From the NCBI GenBank assembly GCA_050084515.1, contig CM114274.1:32798001-32862000 (forward strand): a DNA stretch of 64,000 nt, given 5' to 3'. Position numbers and translations under genes: made by a program. This DNA comes from Blasia pusilla. Lineage: Eukaryota; Marchantiophyta; Marchantiopsida; Blasiales. Each line of letters begins with the position of its first letter. The first letter of the stretch is position 1. Positions 12,783 to 24,939 of this stretch are shown here, one piece after another. Below the pieces are notes generated by a model that was not told the origin of the DNA, did not search any database, and saw only the letters and a program-made list of their open reading frames with translations.

Positions 12783-14042
12783 ATGGCGTCCGGAGCTCGA
12801 TCAGCACTAGTGACAGTTGTACTGCTGCAGCTTTGGAGTCTCGGCAGTTGTACGCGCGAGAAATCGTTCTGCACGAGCACTCTTTCGAGACCGACTTGCC
12901 CCGATCTCCCCACGTTCGATAAGATTCAAATCCCGTCATACGGAGGCCGGTGGTTCGAGATCGGCTCGACCGCCAACTTCAAAAACTTACAGGAAGCTGG
13001 AGGAGTGTGTGTTTTGGCCGACTACAGTCTCATTCAACCTCCGGCTCCGGGAAAAGGAGCAATAGTCGGGGTTCGGAACAGGATCTTCTCTCTCGGCCTG
13101 CCCTACAATCAATCAATCGCGTTCATCTCCATCACAGCCGGCCAGGTGTGCTCCCAAGCGCGCAACATCTGCTCGCAAGTGATTTCATTCGCCGAGGCTG
13201 TCGCTGAGATTGACAATGTGGTGCACGAGATCCACAACACGTACGCGCGCGAGGCCGAATCGTTGAAAAAAGCCAGGGCCGCCATAAGACCCCTACTGCG
13301 GGACATCGACGACTGGCTGTCCTCCTTAGCGGCGGATGTCCGGGAGCTGCAGGTCATGAACTCACGAATCAGCCAAGGGAAACGCGATGTGTCTCCTCTG
13401 TTGAGAGAGGTCTCGTTCGTCAACTTCACCACTACGAGGATCGGCAGAAGTTTAGTCTACTTGAGCACCCCTCGCCGCGACATCGCTCGGGTGGCAGACA
13501 AGCTTTCGAATGCCGGGAACGATCCTCTCGCGATGCGCACTGCTCTGCAGCTGCGACGAGTGGTCCAGTCGCTCGAGACGGGAGAAGCGGCGGTGAAGCA
13601 GGAGCTCGCCGAGATTCAAAGCCTCCTCGCCAGAGTGTTCGGAGCATCGGCAGCATTTCAGGCACCCGCCGACGCTGGAAGGAGCAAGAGCTACGGAGGG
13701 ATATCAGGCACGGCAGTCCAGAATGCAAGCTTTGCGGGGAAGCTGGAGGTGACCTTCCCCGGATTTGCGAGCGGTGCGTACTGGGTGTTGGCTCTGGAGG
13801 GCGAAGCCAGCGAGGGCTACGAGGCATCGCTCGTGTACGGCTGCGATCCCGCGGAAAGCGGCATCGAGGAGACCCTGTTCATTTTGTCGAGGAAGCCCAC
13901 ACTGTCACCCGACGTTGTGAAGCGCCTCCTCCAAACCGCTGCGACGTTGGGTGTGTCTGCGGAATGTAGCAATCCTTTCATTTTCACCGTGCAATCGGAC
14001 CAGTGCATGTATCCTCCCCTCCCTGTGGGTTCTTCGTTGTAG
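12783..14042 (+). CDS. Secreted lipocalin-like protein with helical insertion (copy 1)
   Basis: A 419-residue, single-exon protein. I start at the ATG at 12783 because the frame upstream to 12657 adds 42 unlikely residues, while 12783 begins with a signal peptide (hydrophobic segment about residues 7-22). The lipocalin strand A motif is SYGGRWFEI at residues 52-60. The second half of the barrel is GKLEVTFPGF (319-328), YWVLALEG (333-340) and ETLFILSRKPTLS (363-375), the order seen in apolipoprotein D/Blc lipocalins. Roughly residues 115-300 between them are helical, with heptad-like spacing, where a normal lipocalin has only short strands. Eight cysteines (30, 39, 76, 123, 130, 354, 395, 408) match the second copy and suggest disulfides. 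Ligand binding is inferred from the fold only. The coding DNA is much richer in GC than its surroundings. Confidence 0.85.
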   Translation: MASGARSALVTVVLLQLWSLGSCTREKSFCTSTLSRPTCPDLPTFDKIQIPSYGGRWFEIGSTANFKNLQEAGGVCVLADYSLIQPPAPGKGAIVGVRNRIFSLGLPYNQSIAFISITAGQVCSQARNICSQVISFAEAVAEIDNVVHEIHNTYAREAESLKKARAAIRPLLRDIDDWLSSLAADVRELQVMNSRISQGKRDVSPLLREVSFVNFTTTRIGRSLVYLSTPRRDIARVADKLSNAGNDPLAMRTALQLRRVVQSLETGEAAVKQELAEIQSLLARVFGASAAFQAPADAGRSKSYGGISGTAVQNASFAGKLEVTFPGFASGAYWVLALEGEASEGYEASLVYGCDPAESGIEETLFILSRKPTLSPDVVKRLLQTAATLGVSAECSNPFIFTVQSDQCMYPPLPVGSSL

Positions 14043-15119
14043 GGCTGCCCGATGGCCTTATGTGGCTGCGTAAACATGACAGTAGCAAAAACGTTTTCCC
14101 ATTCCCGAATAGCTAGCTGATTAGACCTAAAGGTAGCCAATGGAAGAATTCTTTGGTTGGATAGAAGCGGGGACTCTTCCAAGTGGAAGATTTCAAGGAT
14201 GATATTTAATAGTTTTGATGGCTTATTATTAATCGAACGTACGTCCGGATTTTTTTTTTCAAGTTTTCCTTTAATTGTTGAAACCACCAGAGTGAGGAGT
14301 TTTACTACTGATATATTTTCTTAATTGTGACGGAGTAGCACCTTTTTGTATTTCATTCGAATGTGAATTCCTTTCTCTTACATTCACAACAATTTGTATC
14401 TTATTCATATCTTATTTACTAGTAATTTTTAGAAGAGGAAGAGATAACACATACAGCTGTTAATACTCGGGAACTTTCACCTTTTCTTCATTTTCTTGAT
14501 CTACCTTCATAAAGATAGTGTTAATGCCAAAAGTAAGTATTATTTCATTTCACATTTCCCCCTTAGCTTTTGCATATTGCAATGCTAATCCCACATGCAC
14601 ATTTACATTGCAGCATCATAGGAGGGAATACCAACATTGCAAAAGACTACAAGGATCGAATTTTCACGTTGGTGGCTACTATAGTTATGGGGAAACGACA
14701 ACAATGACCTTGAACTTCTAGTCCTTCGTCGCCCACACCATCCAAAGACAAAGATCCTCCGCTTCCCATTACTACTGACCCTCATTTCTCGCTACTCAAA
14801 TGCAAGTGATGAGATTGATTGATTGTGTCGACTCTCATCCATCTCATGGTTCGTGACTCTTGATAGATTGCGCCTTGGAAACAAATGAAAAGTCTATCCA
14901 TAAGTAGGTCTGACGCGTGTTGTCTTAGATCCATGAATCCATCAACTTTGTAGGCTAGACACTCTTCAAATCGATGTGGATACCACCACTCAGGGTCTCG
15001 GGCATTTTTTCGCGGGACCCGGCCGGGAATGTCCAATCGGAAACGGTAATTCTGATTTTTGAACGAGTTTTGAGATACGAAATACGAAGGACCTGTTCTA
15101 TTTGAATCCAACGGGTTTT
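14043..15119. other. 3' flank of lipocalin gene 1, no recognised gene
   Basis: AT-rich downstream sequence. A 109-codon open frame on the minus strand (14782-15111) has no domain I know. Confidence 0.45.
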
Positions 15120-16361
15120 TCGCAGGATACTTTAAAATAAATCGGAAATTCTTAAATTTAATTGACGAGCATTACTCGTAACCCCAGATCTACATGATCA
15201 TTGTCGCCACTACGAACATCGTCTAAATAAGGACTTAATTCAACAAAGCTCAAGACAATTTTGGCGTCTCTCATGGTGTATAGATAGATCATTAAATGAT
15301 GATTGCATCGGAAGTCCCCTACATGGAGTAGTTTTCGCGACCCTCATAACCAAACAACACCAAATAGGCACCAAGCCAAACATCACAACTCAAGTGGACT
15401 CACGCTGCGATGATCGCGCTTTGGAGAGGCTTTTGGAAAGGTCCCTTGGAAAAGTGCAAGAGACGAAACGCGGAACAGAGTTGTGCGTTTCATGCATTAG
15501 TGGTCGCGACCAGTAACTTAGACCAAACGCGAACCAAGACTTGAGATGAGCTGAGTCTTGGAAGGTTGGTTGCCAAAGAGGTGAGAACCAGTTTTGGAAT
15601 GCGACTAGCGTTTGGGGAAGTTGAATGTATTTTGGACCATAACGTTTAGCCCCAAGATGCGTTTGGGAAAAATAAGGTTGCGTTGGAAATCTTATCTCAT
15701 GGCGCTTCCAACGCACTAAAGATATTAGCAAATGCATAAGTGGAGGCTGAGATATTGGCCGAAAAAAAATGTAAGAGCAATCGGGTTGAGGGCCACTTTG
15801 AGGGGCCCTATTGTCCTTCCTTAAAGTTAGGGGGACCCCGGAGACCTCCAAAAGTCCTTGTAAGGGATGAGTCTCTCCAAGATTTCTTGGAACACAAATC
15901 CCCACTTTGAGCACCAAACGTCGTCTCAAGGGCATGGGATGGAACAGGAGTTTGGCGTTGGAACTTGAAACCCAAACCTGATCCAATGGAGTGGACTTTG
16001 TATGCCACATTTGGATTCCGACCCGTGATTCATTTTTTGTGAGTGTGGGTTAGGGACTCATTGGATGTCCATCGGAAAGTTAGAACTGCCAAGCGCAAAA
16101 CGCCGTTTGAGGTTCTTGAACTGACCAGAAAGTGTGTCCCAATTTCGAGACTTACCTGTATTGTAAACCGCGAAACTATGAAGGTTGAGCTTGATGAGAG
16201 ACTGAGATGAGAACTTGGAAAGTTAGCCCGCTGATTGATCCAAGACCTGACTAACCAGAGTGCGTGTTTGGATGCAGATCAGCTTTGAGAGCGTGACCGA
16301 CTGAACGCACGCTTCCGCAACAACAAAGATTAACGTTCAAGGAGAGTAGACGCACAACACG
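15120..16361 (+). mobile_element. Probable 5' LTR region of a Ty3/gypsy element
   Basis: This segment lies directly upstream of an intact primer-binding site, so at least its 3' end should be LTR. No second LTR of this element is in the window, so the left boundary is a guess. A 206-codon frame on the minus strand (15390-16010) has no domain and is treated as chance. Confidence 0.4.
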
Positions 16362-16373
16362 TGGTATCAGAGC
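16362..16373 (+). other. Primer-binding site for initiator Met-tRNA
   Basis: TGGTATCAGAGC is the exact plant retrotransposon primer-binding site complementary to the 3' end of initiator Met-tRNA. It is 204 bp upstream of the gag frame, which fixes the orientation of the element as plus. Confidence 0.9.
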
Positions 16374-16576
16374 AAATCCTTGGCGAGCATGAATTTGGGG
16401 TCGTAGAAGATCAAGATGCTTGAGAAGAACTCAAGGTAGCTGGAAGACCGCGACGCTCAAGGAGGAACGCAAGAGACGAGGAGGAGATCTGAGAAAGCGA
16501 GGACTCGCAAATTGCTACCAAGGGCAAAGAACTAAGGAAGCCGTGAGTCAAATAAAAAAGGCCGAGAGAGGAATCA

Positions 16577-18205
16577 ATGACGGATTGTGAGCTAGAAGAG
16601 GAGAGAGCGACTCCTGAAGTGTCGAGTCCTAGACATGAGGATGTCCCAAACAAAAATCTTTCCGTGGGGCCTTCGGCTCCAAACTCAGATGACTCGGCCT
16701 TTTATATCCAAATGATGGACTTGATGATGGTGAGGGCGGACGAGATGGCGGAACATAGCAAGATGATCGTAGAACTCAAGTCGAATGGAGCCTCTAGTTT
16801 TGGCAAGAAGTTTTGTAAGACAAATTTGCCAACGCTATTCACAAGAATGGGGCGTTCTTGGGAAGTGAGCAAGTTTCTAATGGAACTCAAACTTTACTTT
16901 GAAGCGCAAAGGGCAGAGAGCAAGACAAGGTGATTGTAGCGGTCACGTTTCTGAAGGATCACGCTCTCCACTGGTGGACGGCTCACCGCAAAGAACATCT
17001 GGGTCGTGGAAGAAATTTGAGTTGGGAAGAGTTCAAGGGGTTGATTGATAACCGATTCACTCTAGAATATAAGGAGTATCGCAATGGCATGGAGTTTGTG
17101 AGGTTGCGCCAAAGCGGATCCCTTAGCGCTTATGTGCGAGAGTTCAGTGCACAAATGAGCTCACTTTCCACGTATGAGTTTACAAAGAAGGTGATCTTCT
17201 TAAGTGGACTCAAACCGAGCGCCGGAAAGGCCCTCTTTTGGATGCCCCACATTCCAGAGACGTGCGCGGAGCTTCTAAGGCTAGCTGAGCGGATAGGGGA
17301 CGATGAAATCCAAAACCAAAAACCCTTTGAGCCAAAAAGTTTTTCTAAGTTACCGAAAAACAAAGGGGCGTCCCAAGAGGGTTTGGAATGGGGGTGAACG
17401 CGACCATGGAGGGTCTCTTACCCCAGCAGCGAAACGAGTGGAACTCAATGCGAAGCCAAGAGGGCCACCATTCCCGAAGTCAGAAAACCCCAAAGTGTTT
17501 TGCTACAATTATGGAGGACCTGAGCATATGACTAAGGAATGTGTGAGGCCCAAGGTTAGTAAACCGAGTATGATTGCGTTTGCTTCTAAGCACCTATCGG
17601 CGGGAGGTTTAGATACATCTCTTCAAGTCACCAAGAGAACGCCCAATTTGGTTTACCTAGGATCCAAGATCGCTAATCGCGATGTGATGTTGTTCGTTGA
17701 TACAGGTGCTTCGCACTCATTCTTGAACCCAAAAATTGTGAAGGCCTTGGGATTGCCAACCACTAAGGCGGATGAACCCATTAGGGTAGGATTCGCGGGA
17801 GGCAAGTCCTACCAGACCTCGGAGTTGGTTTTAGGGCTAGTTGTGGGATGCAGAGTATTCGAGTTGAAGGAGAATTTCACAGTTTGCGACATGGACGGAA
17901 TCGGTGGAGTCTTGGGGAACACGTTGTTGGATGCGTATGAGGTGGAACTGAGGCAAAGACCTTTGAGGTTGAGCGTGTTGGTTAATGGCAAACGGGTCAG
18001 ATTGGTTCGTGAGGTTCCTAGTAAGACGGAGTTGGTGAACGCCATCACGAGGACGAGTTTGACCGAGTTAGAGGAAGGATTCCTTTGCTTGATGAGACAA
18101 GTAGAGGATGATGCAAACGCAAGATGTAGAGATCAGAACTCAGCTTCAAGGGGAATTTCTATTTTCCGAAATCTTAGAAGAGTAATAACATTTCATTGTT
18201 CTTAG
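16577..18205 (+). pseudogene. Ty3/gypsy gag-protease, broken, no pol
   Basis: Gag would form the particle and the aspartic protease would cleave the polyprotein. The first frame (16577-16933) holds the gag N-terminus. The next frame (16930-17397) holds the retrotransposon gag core, with LKDHALHWWTAHR and SLSAYVREFSAQMSSL. The third (17303-18205) has a zinc knuckle, CYNYGGPEHMTKEC, then the protease with LFVDTGASHSFL. Two frameshifts separate the pieces. The knuckle has Tyr where the second Cys should be, so it would not bind zinc normally. Homology ends near 18140 in AT-rich DNA, before reverse transcriptase, so the element is truncated. Confidence 0.85.
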
Positions 18206-19549
18206 TAATTACAATCTTCCATTCAAATTTAAATGATAACCCAAAACACTAAGTAATTTTATCTTCCCATAAAATTTAAACAAAATATACTCCTACATTA
18301 AATTTTTATTGTATTTTTCCATCAAATATGAATTGAGGTAAAAATTCTAAAAATTTGGTTATTTATGATAATTAATAAAAAAATTTAATATTTATAATCA
18401 CCCATTTAAATATTAATTTATTTATATAGATTGATTCAAATCCCTATTCTTTTCCTTTGTTAGATTTCTAATCATCTCATAGGACTAAGGAAAAAAAAAT
18501 TAAAAGATGTTGCCTATCTTATCTTAACGTTCATAAGTGGTTGCCAATTATTATATAGATTAATCTTTTGGTCCGTCTGCTATTCTTCTTCTTCCCGTCG
18601 TGTTTGTCTTCCAGCCGTGGTAGTCTTCTCCCAACCGGCTTCCGAGGGCCCCACACTGGTGCCTTTTCTCGTGGCAAAGCCTGCTGCCTGCCCGATGTCC
18701 GATAGCAGACATAACCGGCCCAGGTAGTCAACGGAGTCTTCGCGAAGCCAGGCCAAAGGGATAACGGGTGGCGCAAATTTGACACCCGAGCACAAGCGAA
18801 AGGGTGTGAAAAATCTATGGTCATTGCTACAGCAAGAGACAACCGTCACACTGGCTCCGCCTCCAGGTGGGACCCTGGTCAGCCAGGAGTCGGGATCAAG
18901 TCAAAAGCGCGGCACCCACCTCGGAAACTTCCTCAACCTACCCGCTTCTTCAATTGAAAGGAAGCATAAATAATGAATGATACGATAGGGGTTGATTTTC
19001 TCTTCCTACGCGCACTACATAGCTATGGTGGTTAATGGGTGTGGTGAGAGCCATGGACTTCCTTGGCAAATTTCGTATGAATGGATAGGAGAGCGAGACG
19101 AGGCGGCTACCCGATCTGATATGCGCATATATTCACGGAAGTTTTTAAAGAGAGATGGAATTTCCTTTTTTCATGCGATCAAACGGCGCGCGAAATGAAT
19201 GGTTTATCGCCTAGTCCGAAGACACTTGCGAGTTGGGACTCGGGAAACGGAGATGGCGCGTGGAATCGTCTAAATGAACTCATCATTTTAATGGCCAAGC
19301 ACCGGCATTCCAAAAGTAGAGTCGAAACTGGCCACTGTCAGTGCGGTCTGACAGCGTTGACGATGTGATCTCCTTGATTACCGATCGGTGGCGACATTTC
19401 AGTAAGTTCCCGGAGGCATCCCACGGATTCCCACCCACCACTTCCTCGATCCAAGAAATTGGAAACCCGAAGCGGACTTAGCGGAGTACTAGCAATTTAG
19501 CAAATACCACCCATTTCTGGGCTTTCATCGCTGAAAGCGTGTGAACATA
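18206..19549. other. Intergenic: AT-rich, then GC-rich, no recognised gene
   Basis: 18206-18530 is very AT-rich. 18540-19540 is GC-richer, with overlapping open frames on both strands and no domain I can name. It may be another transposon relic. Confidence 0.4.
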
Positions 19550-19586
19550 CGAAAGCCATATATAGCCGCGGCTTTGCGTTTAAGGC
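19550..19586 (+). repeat. Lone Mutator-like terminus, matching the end at 34661-34697
   Basis: This 37-nt stretch matches the reverse complement of 34661-34697 at 35 of 37 positions. It reads inward on the plus strand, so it could be the left end of a larger element ending at 34697, or the remnant of another copy. The 7 bases before it (GAACATA) and the 7 after 34697 (GATCATA) agree at 6 positions, which is suggestive but weak. Confidence 0.7.
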
Positions 19587-20177
19587 ATGGTTCGGGGAGT
19601 TTTTTTAGAATTACGGGTGTCCTTCATGTTTTATCGGAAATTAATATTTGGTGCCAGGATGGTAAGTTTTTTACTTTCCGACTATTTTCCGATCTTTTCT
19701 TTCTTCTAAAAAAAAATCCGATTTCTTTTTTCTCTTTCTTCTTATTTCTGGCTTTTTTCTCCCTCTTCCGGCCAATTTTTGGCATAACTTTGTGAAGCCG
19801 GCCAGAAACCGGCTACGCCTCCTAATTGTTTCAAAAAAATTCTACCGACTCCTTCCATCCTCCACAGACTCAGAGTCCACACCTGAAGTATGATATCAAG
19901 TTCCTTTCCCTGAACTGAACTTGCAACTAAACAAACAACCTTCTAATGTATTAAGAAAATCATCCTTGGCAGGAGTTGAACCTGACAAAACTCCCACCAG
20001 TTGGGAGCCAAGGATCCTACCCCTCTTGAATACTTGGAGCACTAAGGCTCCAAGTATTCAAGAAGGGTCCTACATCCTAAAACCCAAAATATGAATGTCT
20101 TCTAATCTACATATGTTTCATTATCTTGAACTTCTTCATTCGGGGAAATATATCTATCTGGATTTGCAAACAAGTAT
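19587..20177. other. Non-coding spacer with an imperfect foldback
   Basis: No gene recognised. T-rich sequence spans about 19650-19770. At 20025-20062 a perfect 15-bp inverted repeat (CTTGAATACTTGGAG, 8-nt loop) extends imperfectly to about 30-bp arms. Confidence 0.5.
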
Positions 20178-22322
20178 CTAAAATGAGCAGAATTCTTCCA
20201 CAACACCACAGACTGGACAATGACTCTTCAGAATCGAGGAAGGTCCTTCTAAGGCAATCCTCAAGACAACATCTAAGTACTTGGTGGTCAATCTATTACG
20301 AGATTTTGTCTTGATCATGTTCTGAATGGAAAAAGCTCTCTCACATATGGCAGTACTAACACACTGGACTCTAGCTACATTAGCCAAAATCAGCAAATTA
20401 GAATACTTATATTGCAACGAGGGGCTCCAACTTACCATCGCCCACAAGTCTTTGAAGTTACGATCCTTCCACTCAGTAGTAGCCATCAATTTGAAAGACT
20501 GGAACTCTTGCTTCACAATGGGAGAATTAATGATAGGAGGTTGCATTGCACCCCCCAATGGCAATTGAGCTCCAAAAAAACCACACAAATCATCTAAATC
20601 TTTACACCCCCAACTATTCAATCTCACTTGCCGAGAAGGCATATGCAAAGGATTGAGGATCCTCATTGATCCCATCATGTTATTATCTCGAAATCGCTCC
20701 TGTAAAGCTGCACACACACTTTCAGCAAACCTTTTCTGAAAGAATAAGGCAGCCTCCAAGTCCCTTCCAGTATGATCTCGAGACATAGCAATGCTATGAA
20801 ATTTGTTTCCCCTTATCTCAAATCAGAACGATTTAAGATAACCACCAGGTGGCCCAAAATCAGGAAGTATATGGTAACCAGTATCTTCAGAGAAGGTGGA
20901 GGCATTCAAGTCATGAGTTTCCATGACAAAATTCATGGTAATCCTAGCTATCTTCGAATTGACAATGCTCCCTATAGTGCTAACATCCACAAACTTGTAC
21001 TGAAAATCTTACTCAAATTTGCAAGCATGGAAAGAATGTCAGCCAAAAAGTATAATTGATAGATCATTTGGAATGATCTCAACCTGGTAAATAAATTTGC
21101 AGCGTTCCCATCATCCTCTGAGGGGGAAATATCTCTAAAATATGTCATTAATGATTCTAGAGAATCACACAATGTGGTGACAGCCTGCCAACGGGATAAC
21201 CATCTAATCTTGTGGTATCTCTTCATTACCCGCTGGGAGTCGTTGAATTTTTCCTGCAAAGACGCTATAATTGTCTTCCTCTTGGACGACCTTCTAAAGT
21301 AGCTAGCTACTGAATTGAGGATCGAATCAACTTGAGAGGATATTGACTTGCAATCAGGAGCTTTAGTAGCTGATAAAGCCGCCAAATTAGTTCTGTGGGC
21401 TACACAATGAACTGAAAGAATGTAAGGATTTACCTTCTGCTTAATTTGGGATGCCATCCCTGTCTGGCTACCTACCATTGTAGAAGCACCATCTGAACCA
21501 AATGCCACCATTTTGGAGAATTTTAATCCTCCATCTTTGAGAAGTTGCAACAAATTTTCAGTAATAGCATTAGCACATTTTGATTCGCAACGAAGTAGTC
21601 CTAAAAAAAAACATTCTGATTGGCCCTCTTCAATGAAGGTGGCAAACACAACCAAATGCCCTGTTACATAAATGTCAGTTGATTCATCGATCATAACTCC
21701 AAGGAAAGGAGAGGCTTGAACTCTCGCAAGAGTTCTTCTATACAGAACTTGGCTAATGAAAGAACACATCTCACTACAACTCTTTTCATCTAGGTATAGG
21801 TCTTTGGTAATAGGGGCATTGACAGAAAGCATCAACTTACAAAGGCTGGGAAATTTCAAAAACGGCATAGCCTCCTTCGCAAGGAAGTATCGCACTTAAA
21901 CAAAGATGTCACAGAGCAACCGCAGTTCGGTTGGTAGTGGCTATGGCCTTGGCCATCGACTTCTTACCCCATGGGCAGCCCATGCAAGTTTGATGTGCTC
22001 ATTGGACTCCATGATGATCAAGAAAGGCTGAAACCTTGCAATTTATGGCTCCGTCTTTGGCAAATACACTCTTCCCCTTCCCCTTCTTACAAACTTTACA
22101 AAAGATTCTACCATTGACCGAATCAAACTCAATCCAATCATACATTGAGTACCAAACATCCTTCCAAGCTACTCTAACTTTCTCAGCCAAACCCGCACTG
22201 CTTCCTGATGGAGGCTGCTCTTCTCTGTCATTAGATGAGCCAGACAATGGGATAATGTCATGCTCATCGGATATTCGTACCTTACCTAGGAAGGAAGTCA
22301 TGGTCTTTTGTCTTTTCGCCAT
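20178..22322 (-). pseudogene. hAT-family transposase with TTF-type zinc finger, broken
   Basis: A cut-and-paste transposase of the hAT superfamily, read 22322 to 20178. The N-terminal frame (22322-21999) begins MAKRQKTMTSFLGK and holds the zinc-finger block with FCKVCKKGKGKSVF. The middle frame (21895-20972) has the catalytic region: GVMIDESTD, VAFGSDGAS, SVHCVAHRTNLAAL and KIRWLSRW. The C-terminal frame (20786-20178) carries the dimerisation domain with CERAFSIQNMIKTKSRNRL. The three frames are out of register. Near 22005 a shift of one base restores SNEHIKLAWAAHG, a typical hAT continuation. It resembles the ZNF862-like/TTF group. I could not define terminal inverted repeats or an 8-bp target duplication. 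Confidence 0.9.
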
Positions 22323-22373
22323 GTGAACAAGTGGGTGTAGGCTACAACTTCAAGGCACGGGAGAAGGGTTAAT

Positions 22374-22475
22374 CCTTGGCCCTAATCGACACAACCCCTG
22401 GCCCGAATCGACACAAACCCTGGCCCGAATCGACCCTAAACCCTGGCCCTAATCGACACAAACCTTGGCCCTAAT
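22374..22475 (+). repeat. Minisatellite, 22-23-bp unit, about 4.6 copies
   Basis: Units of the form CCCTGGCCCGAATCGACACAAA repeat head to tail with small changes (CTAATCGACAC or CGAATCGACCC variants). It lies just upstream of the hAT start codon. Confidence 0.9.
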
Positions 22476-22744
22476 GTGGAAGGCCACACAACAAACCCAA
22501 CTCGTGGGTCAAATTAGGGAGGAATCGGCCAATACAATTAGAAATTGCAGAGATAAAATGCAAAGCAACAGGGCCGCGGCAAGAGTCACGAAATAGCCAC
22601 TGTCACAAGTTTGCAACAGAGCCACATTAAGACGCCAAAAACCCTGTACAAGCGAAACGCAACAGAGCAGCAATGCGGCCCTAAAAAAACGAATCACCTA
22701 GCTAAGAAGAAACGCAAAAGAGCAGTTCGGAGAGCCTAATCTTT

Positions 22745-23640
22745 CGTCAAAGAGCGGAGCGGATCCGAGCAGAGCAAAGCGGAGCGCATCCGAGCAGAGC
22801 AAACTTAGCAAAGCGGAGCGGATTCAATTGCGCAAATTCATCTGGAGGGAAGGAGCGGATCCGAGCAGAGCAAACTTATCAAAGCGGAGGCTGCGAAGCG
22901 GAGCAGAGAGGCACCGCATTCATTCCAAGCAGAGCAAACTTAGCAAAGCGGAAAGGATCTAAGCAGAGCAAAGCAAAGCGGAGCGGATCAAACCGGAGGC
23001 TACGGAGCAGAGCAAATCGGAGGCTGCGGAGTGCGGAAGGTTGCGGATCAGATCAAAGCAAAGCGGAGCTGCGGAGAGGAGCAAAGCCGACCTGCGGAGG
23101 CTGCGGAGTGCGGAGCAGAGCAAACTTGCAAAGCACAGCTGCGGAGAGGAGCAAAGCCGACTCGCCGAGCTGCGGATTAGAGCAAAATTGCAAAGCGGAG
23201 CTGCAGAGAGGAGCAAAGCTGACTCGCCGAGCTGCGGAGGCTGCGGATCATAGCAAACTTGCAAAGCGGAGCTGTGGAGAGGAGCAAAGCCGAAAACCGA
23301 AAAGGAGCAAAGCCGACTCGCCGAACTGCGGAGGCTGCGGATCCGAGCACAGCAAAGCCGAGCTGCGGAGAGGAGCAAAGCCGAAAACAGAAAAGGAGCA
23401 AAGCCAACTCGCCGAGTTGCGGAGGCTGCGGATCCGAGTGCAGCAAAGCCGAGCTGCGGAGAGGAGCAATGCCGAAAACCGAAAAGGAGTAAAGCCGACT
23501 CGCCAAGCTGCGGAGGCTGCAGATCCGAGCACAGCAAAGCCGAGGGTGCCGAGTTGCGGAGAGGAGCAAAGCCGAAAAGCGAAAAGGAGCAAAGCGGAGC
23601 TGCGGAGGCTGCAGAGCGGGGCAAAGCAGAATGAGGGGAT
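22745..23640. repeat. Complex GCGGAG/GCAAAGC minisatellite, ~0.9 kb
   Basis: Built from short words (GCGGAG, GAGCAAAGC, GGCTGCGGATC). The phrase GCTGCGGAGAGGAGCAAAGC or a close variant starts at 23068, 23138, 23200, 23271, 23362, 23453 and 23553, giving spacings of 70, 62, 71, 91, 91 and 100 bp, so the later part has a 91-bp higher-order unit. Stop codons are almost absent on both strands, producing overlapping frames of 77-221 codons (Cys/Ser/Leu-rich on one strand, Lys/Ala/Arg-rich on the other). These look like composition effects and not genes. Confidence 0.9.
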
Positions 23641-23737
23641 TCAGGGGCCGTAGTCGGTCTCCACCCCCGTGCGAGCCCCTTGGCAGATGAGCGACCCTAA
23701 TTGAAGCCGTTCAATTTAGATTGGACGGCTCAAATTA

Positions 23738-23766
23738 GTGTGCCCTAAGTGGGTGTTAGGGCACAC
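23738..23766. repeat. 11-bp inverted repeat, 7-nt loop
   Basis: GTGTGCCCTAA and its reverse complement flank GTGGGTG. It lies in GC-rich spacer between the minisatellite and the Mutator-like element. Confidence 0.85.
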
Positions 23767-24100
23767 ATTTGAGGGGACGGTCTGGATCGACCCACCTCCC
23801 CCTAAGCAAATCTTGGCCACTCCCGCATTTCCGGCAGCCGGCACCCCAAACGGCAATAAACCGTCCGCCGGAAAAAGTTATCCAGCTGAAAACTGGCTTT
23901 CCTACCCGGACGTCGCTACATTCCGGCATGTTCCGACATTCAGACAGTCACATTCCGGCACCTGCACGACTGCCCTGTCAACTTCCGGCAGCTATTCATT
24001 ACCGCCCGAAACTGGTGCCGGTCGACTTCTTCTGGCGTCGGATTTTTCCTGAAATTTGCCGGACGGGGTTACTTGTAACCCCGGATCTCTCCGAACATTG

Positions 24101-24141
24101 GTTTAAGGCCGCGAAGACTAGGCCTTAGGCTCAGGCGGTTC
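24101..24141 (+). repeat. Left terminal inverted repeat of the Mutator-like element
   Basis: GTTTAAGGCCGCG (24101-24113) followed by the 27-nt block 24115-24141, both with exact reverse complements at the right end. Confidence 0.85.
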
Positions 24142-24233
24142 GGGAAGGGTTTAGGCATGGTAATAATTGTGGCGGATATCGCAGCGTCAGACGTACAGGG
24201 TTCGGCAGATAGACGGCGTGCGTGCACGGGATC

Positions 24234-24278
24234 GGACGGATGGACGGCTGGACGGACGGATGGACGGACGGCTTCAAG
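24234..24278 (+). repeat. GGACGGAT/GGACGG short tandem repeat
   Basis: Several near-identical 4-8-bp units lie just inside the left inverted repeat. Related GACGGA words occur inside the right end near 34440-34530. Subterminal short repeats are common binding targets in DNA transposons, but that role here is inference. Confidence 0.6.
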
Positions 24279-24632
24279 CCCGACGGATGGTGTTTAGGGT
24301 TCGATCAACGAACGGAGGTGGGCGGCCTTGCAAAATTCTTTGAGGTGGGCAGAGCGTCAAGGTTGCGAGCACCGTGAAAAACATCCACCAACATTGCTTT
24401 TCACTCGACTGACCCTAAACCTCGTCTCCTGCGTCTGATATGCGTGCACTGCTGCGTGTACAGAATTGGTCGAAGAATTGGTGCGCTTCGCCTTTTCGCT
24501 CGTTTTGGCTCTTTTCGTTTCGTTTTGGTGGGAAGTGTTCTTTGTCATTTTACTCCGCATCTTCCCACAGCCCGGCTCGTGGAGGTCTGCCAAATTCTCC
24601 TTCTGCTGGTGCTGGAAGATAGTGAAAGAAGC

Positions 24633-24754
<122 letters not shown>

Positions 24755-24939
24755 TGAGTGTGTGAATACACCGGCATACTTTTTCGAGGGTTAAGAGTAG
24801 ACATCCCTTCATCTACCAGGGCCTTATGTCGTGGGAATCGCTCGCCACGGCGTTTACCACCCCGACCGCCACAATTTAGAGAAGTATTGGAGTTTTGGGA
24901 GCGTTTCTTGAGGACGTTGTGGGACCAATTTTTTGGTGA

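Noticed and set aside
15390-16010. 206-codon frame on the minus strand
   Set aside because: No domain, and it lies antisense in the LTR/leader just upstream of a gypsy primer-binding site.
19965-20015. tRNA-like segment on the minus strand (GGTTCAACTCC resembling a T-arm, 7-bp closing stem)
   Set aside because: Only about 50 nt between the stems, with no D-arm or anticodon arm. It is a chance or foldback structure.
22959-23653. Open frames up to 221 codons on either strand
   Set aside because: They lie wholly inside the GCGGAG minisatellite, overlap in several frames at once and have extreme composition. The repeat, not selection, keeps them open.
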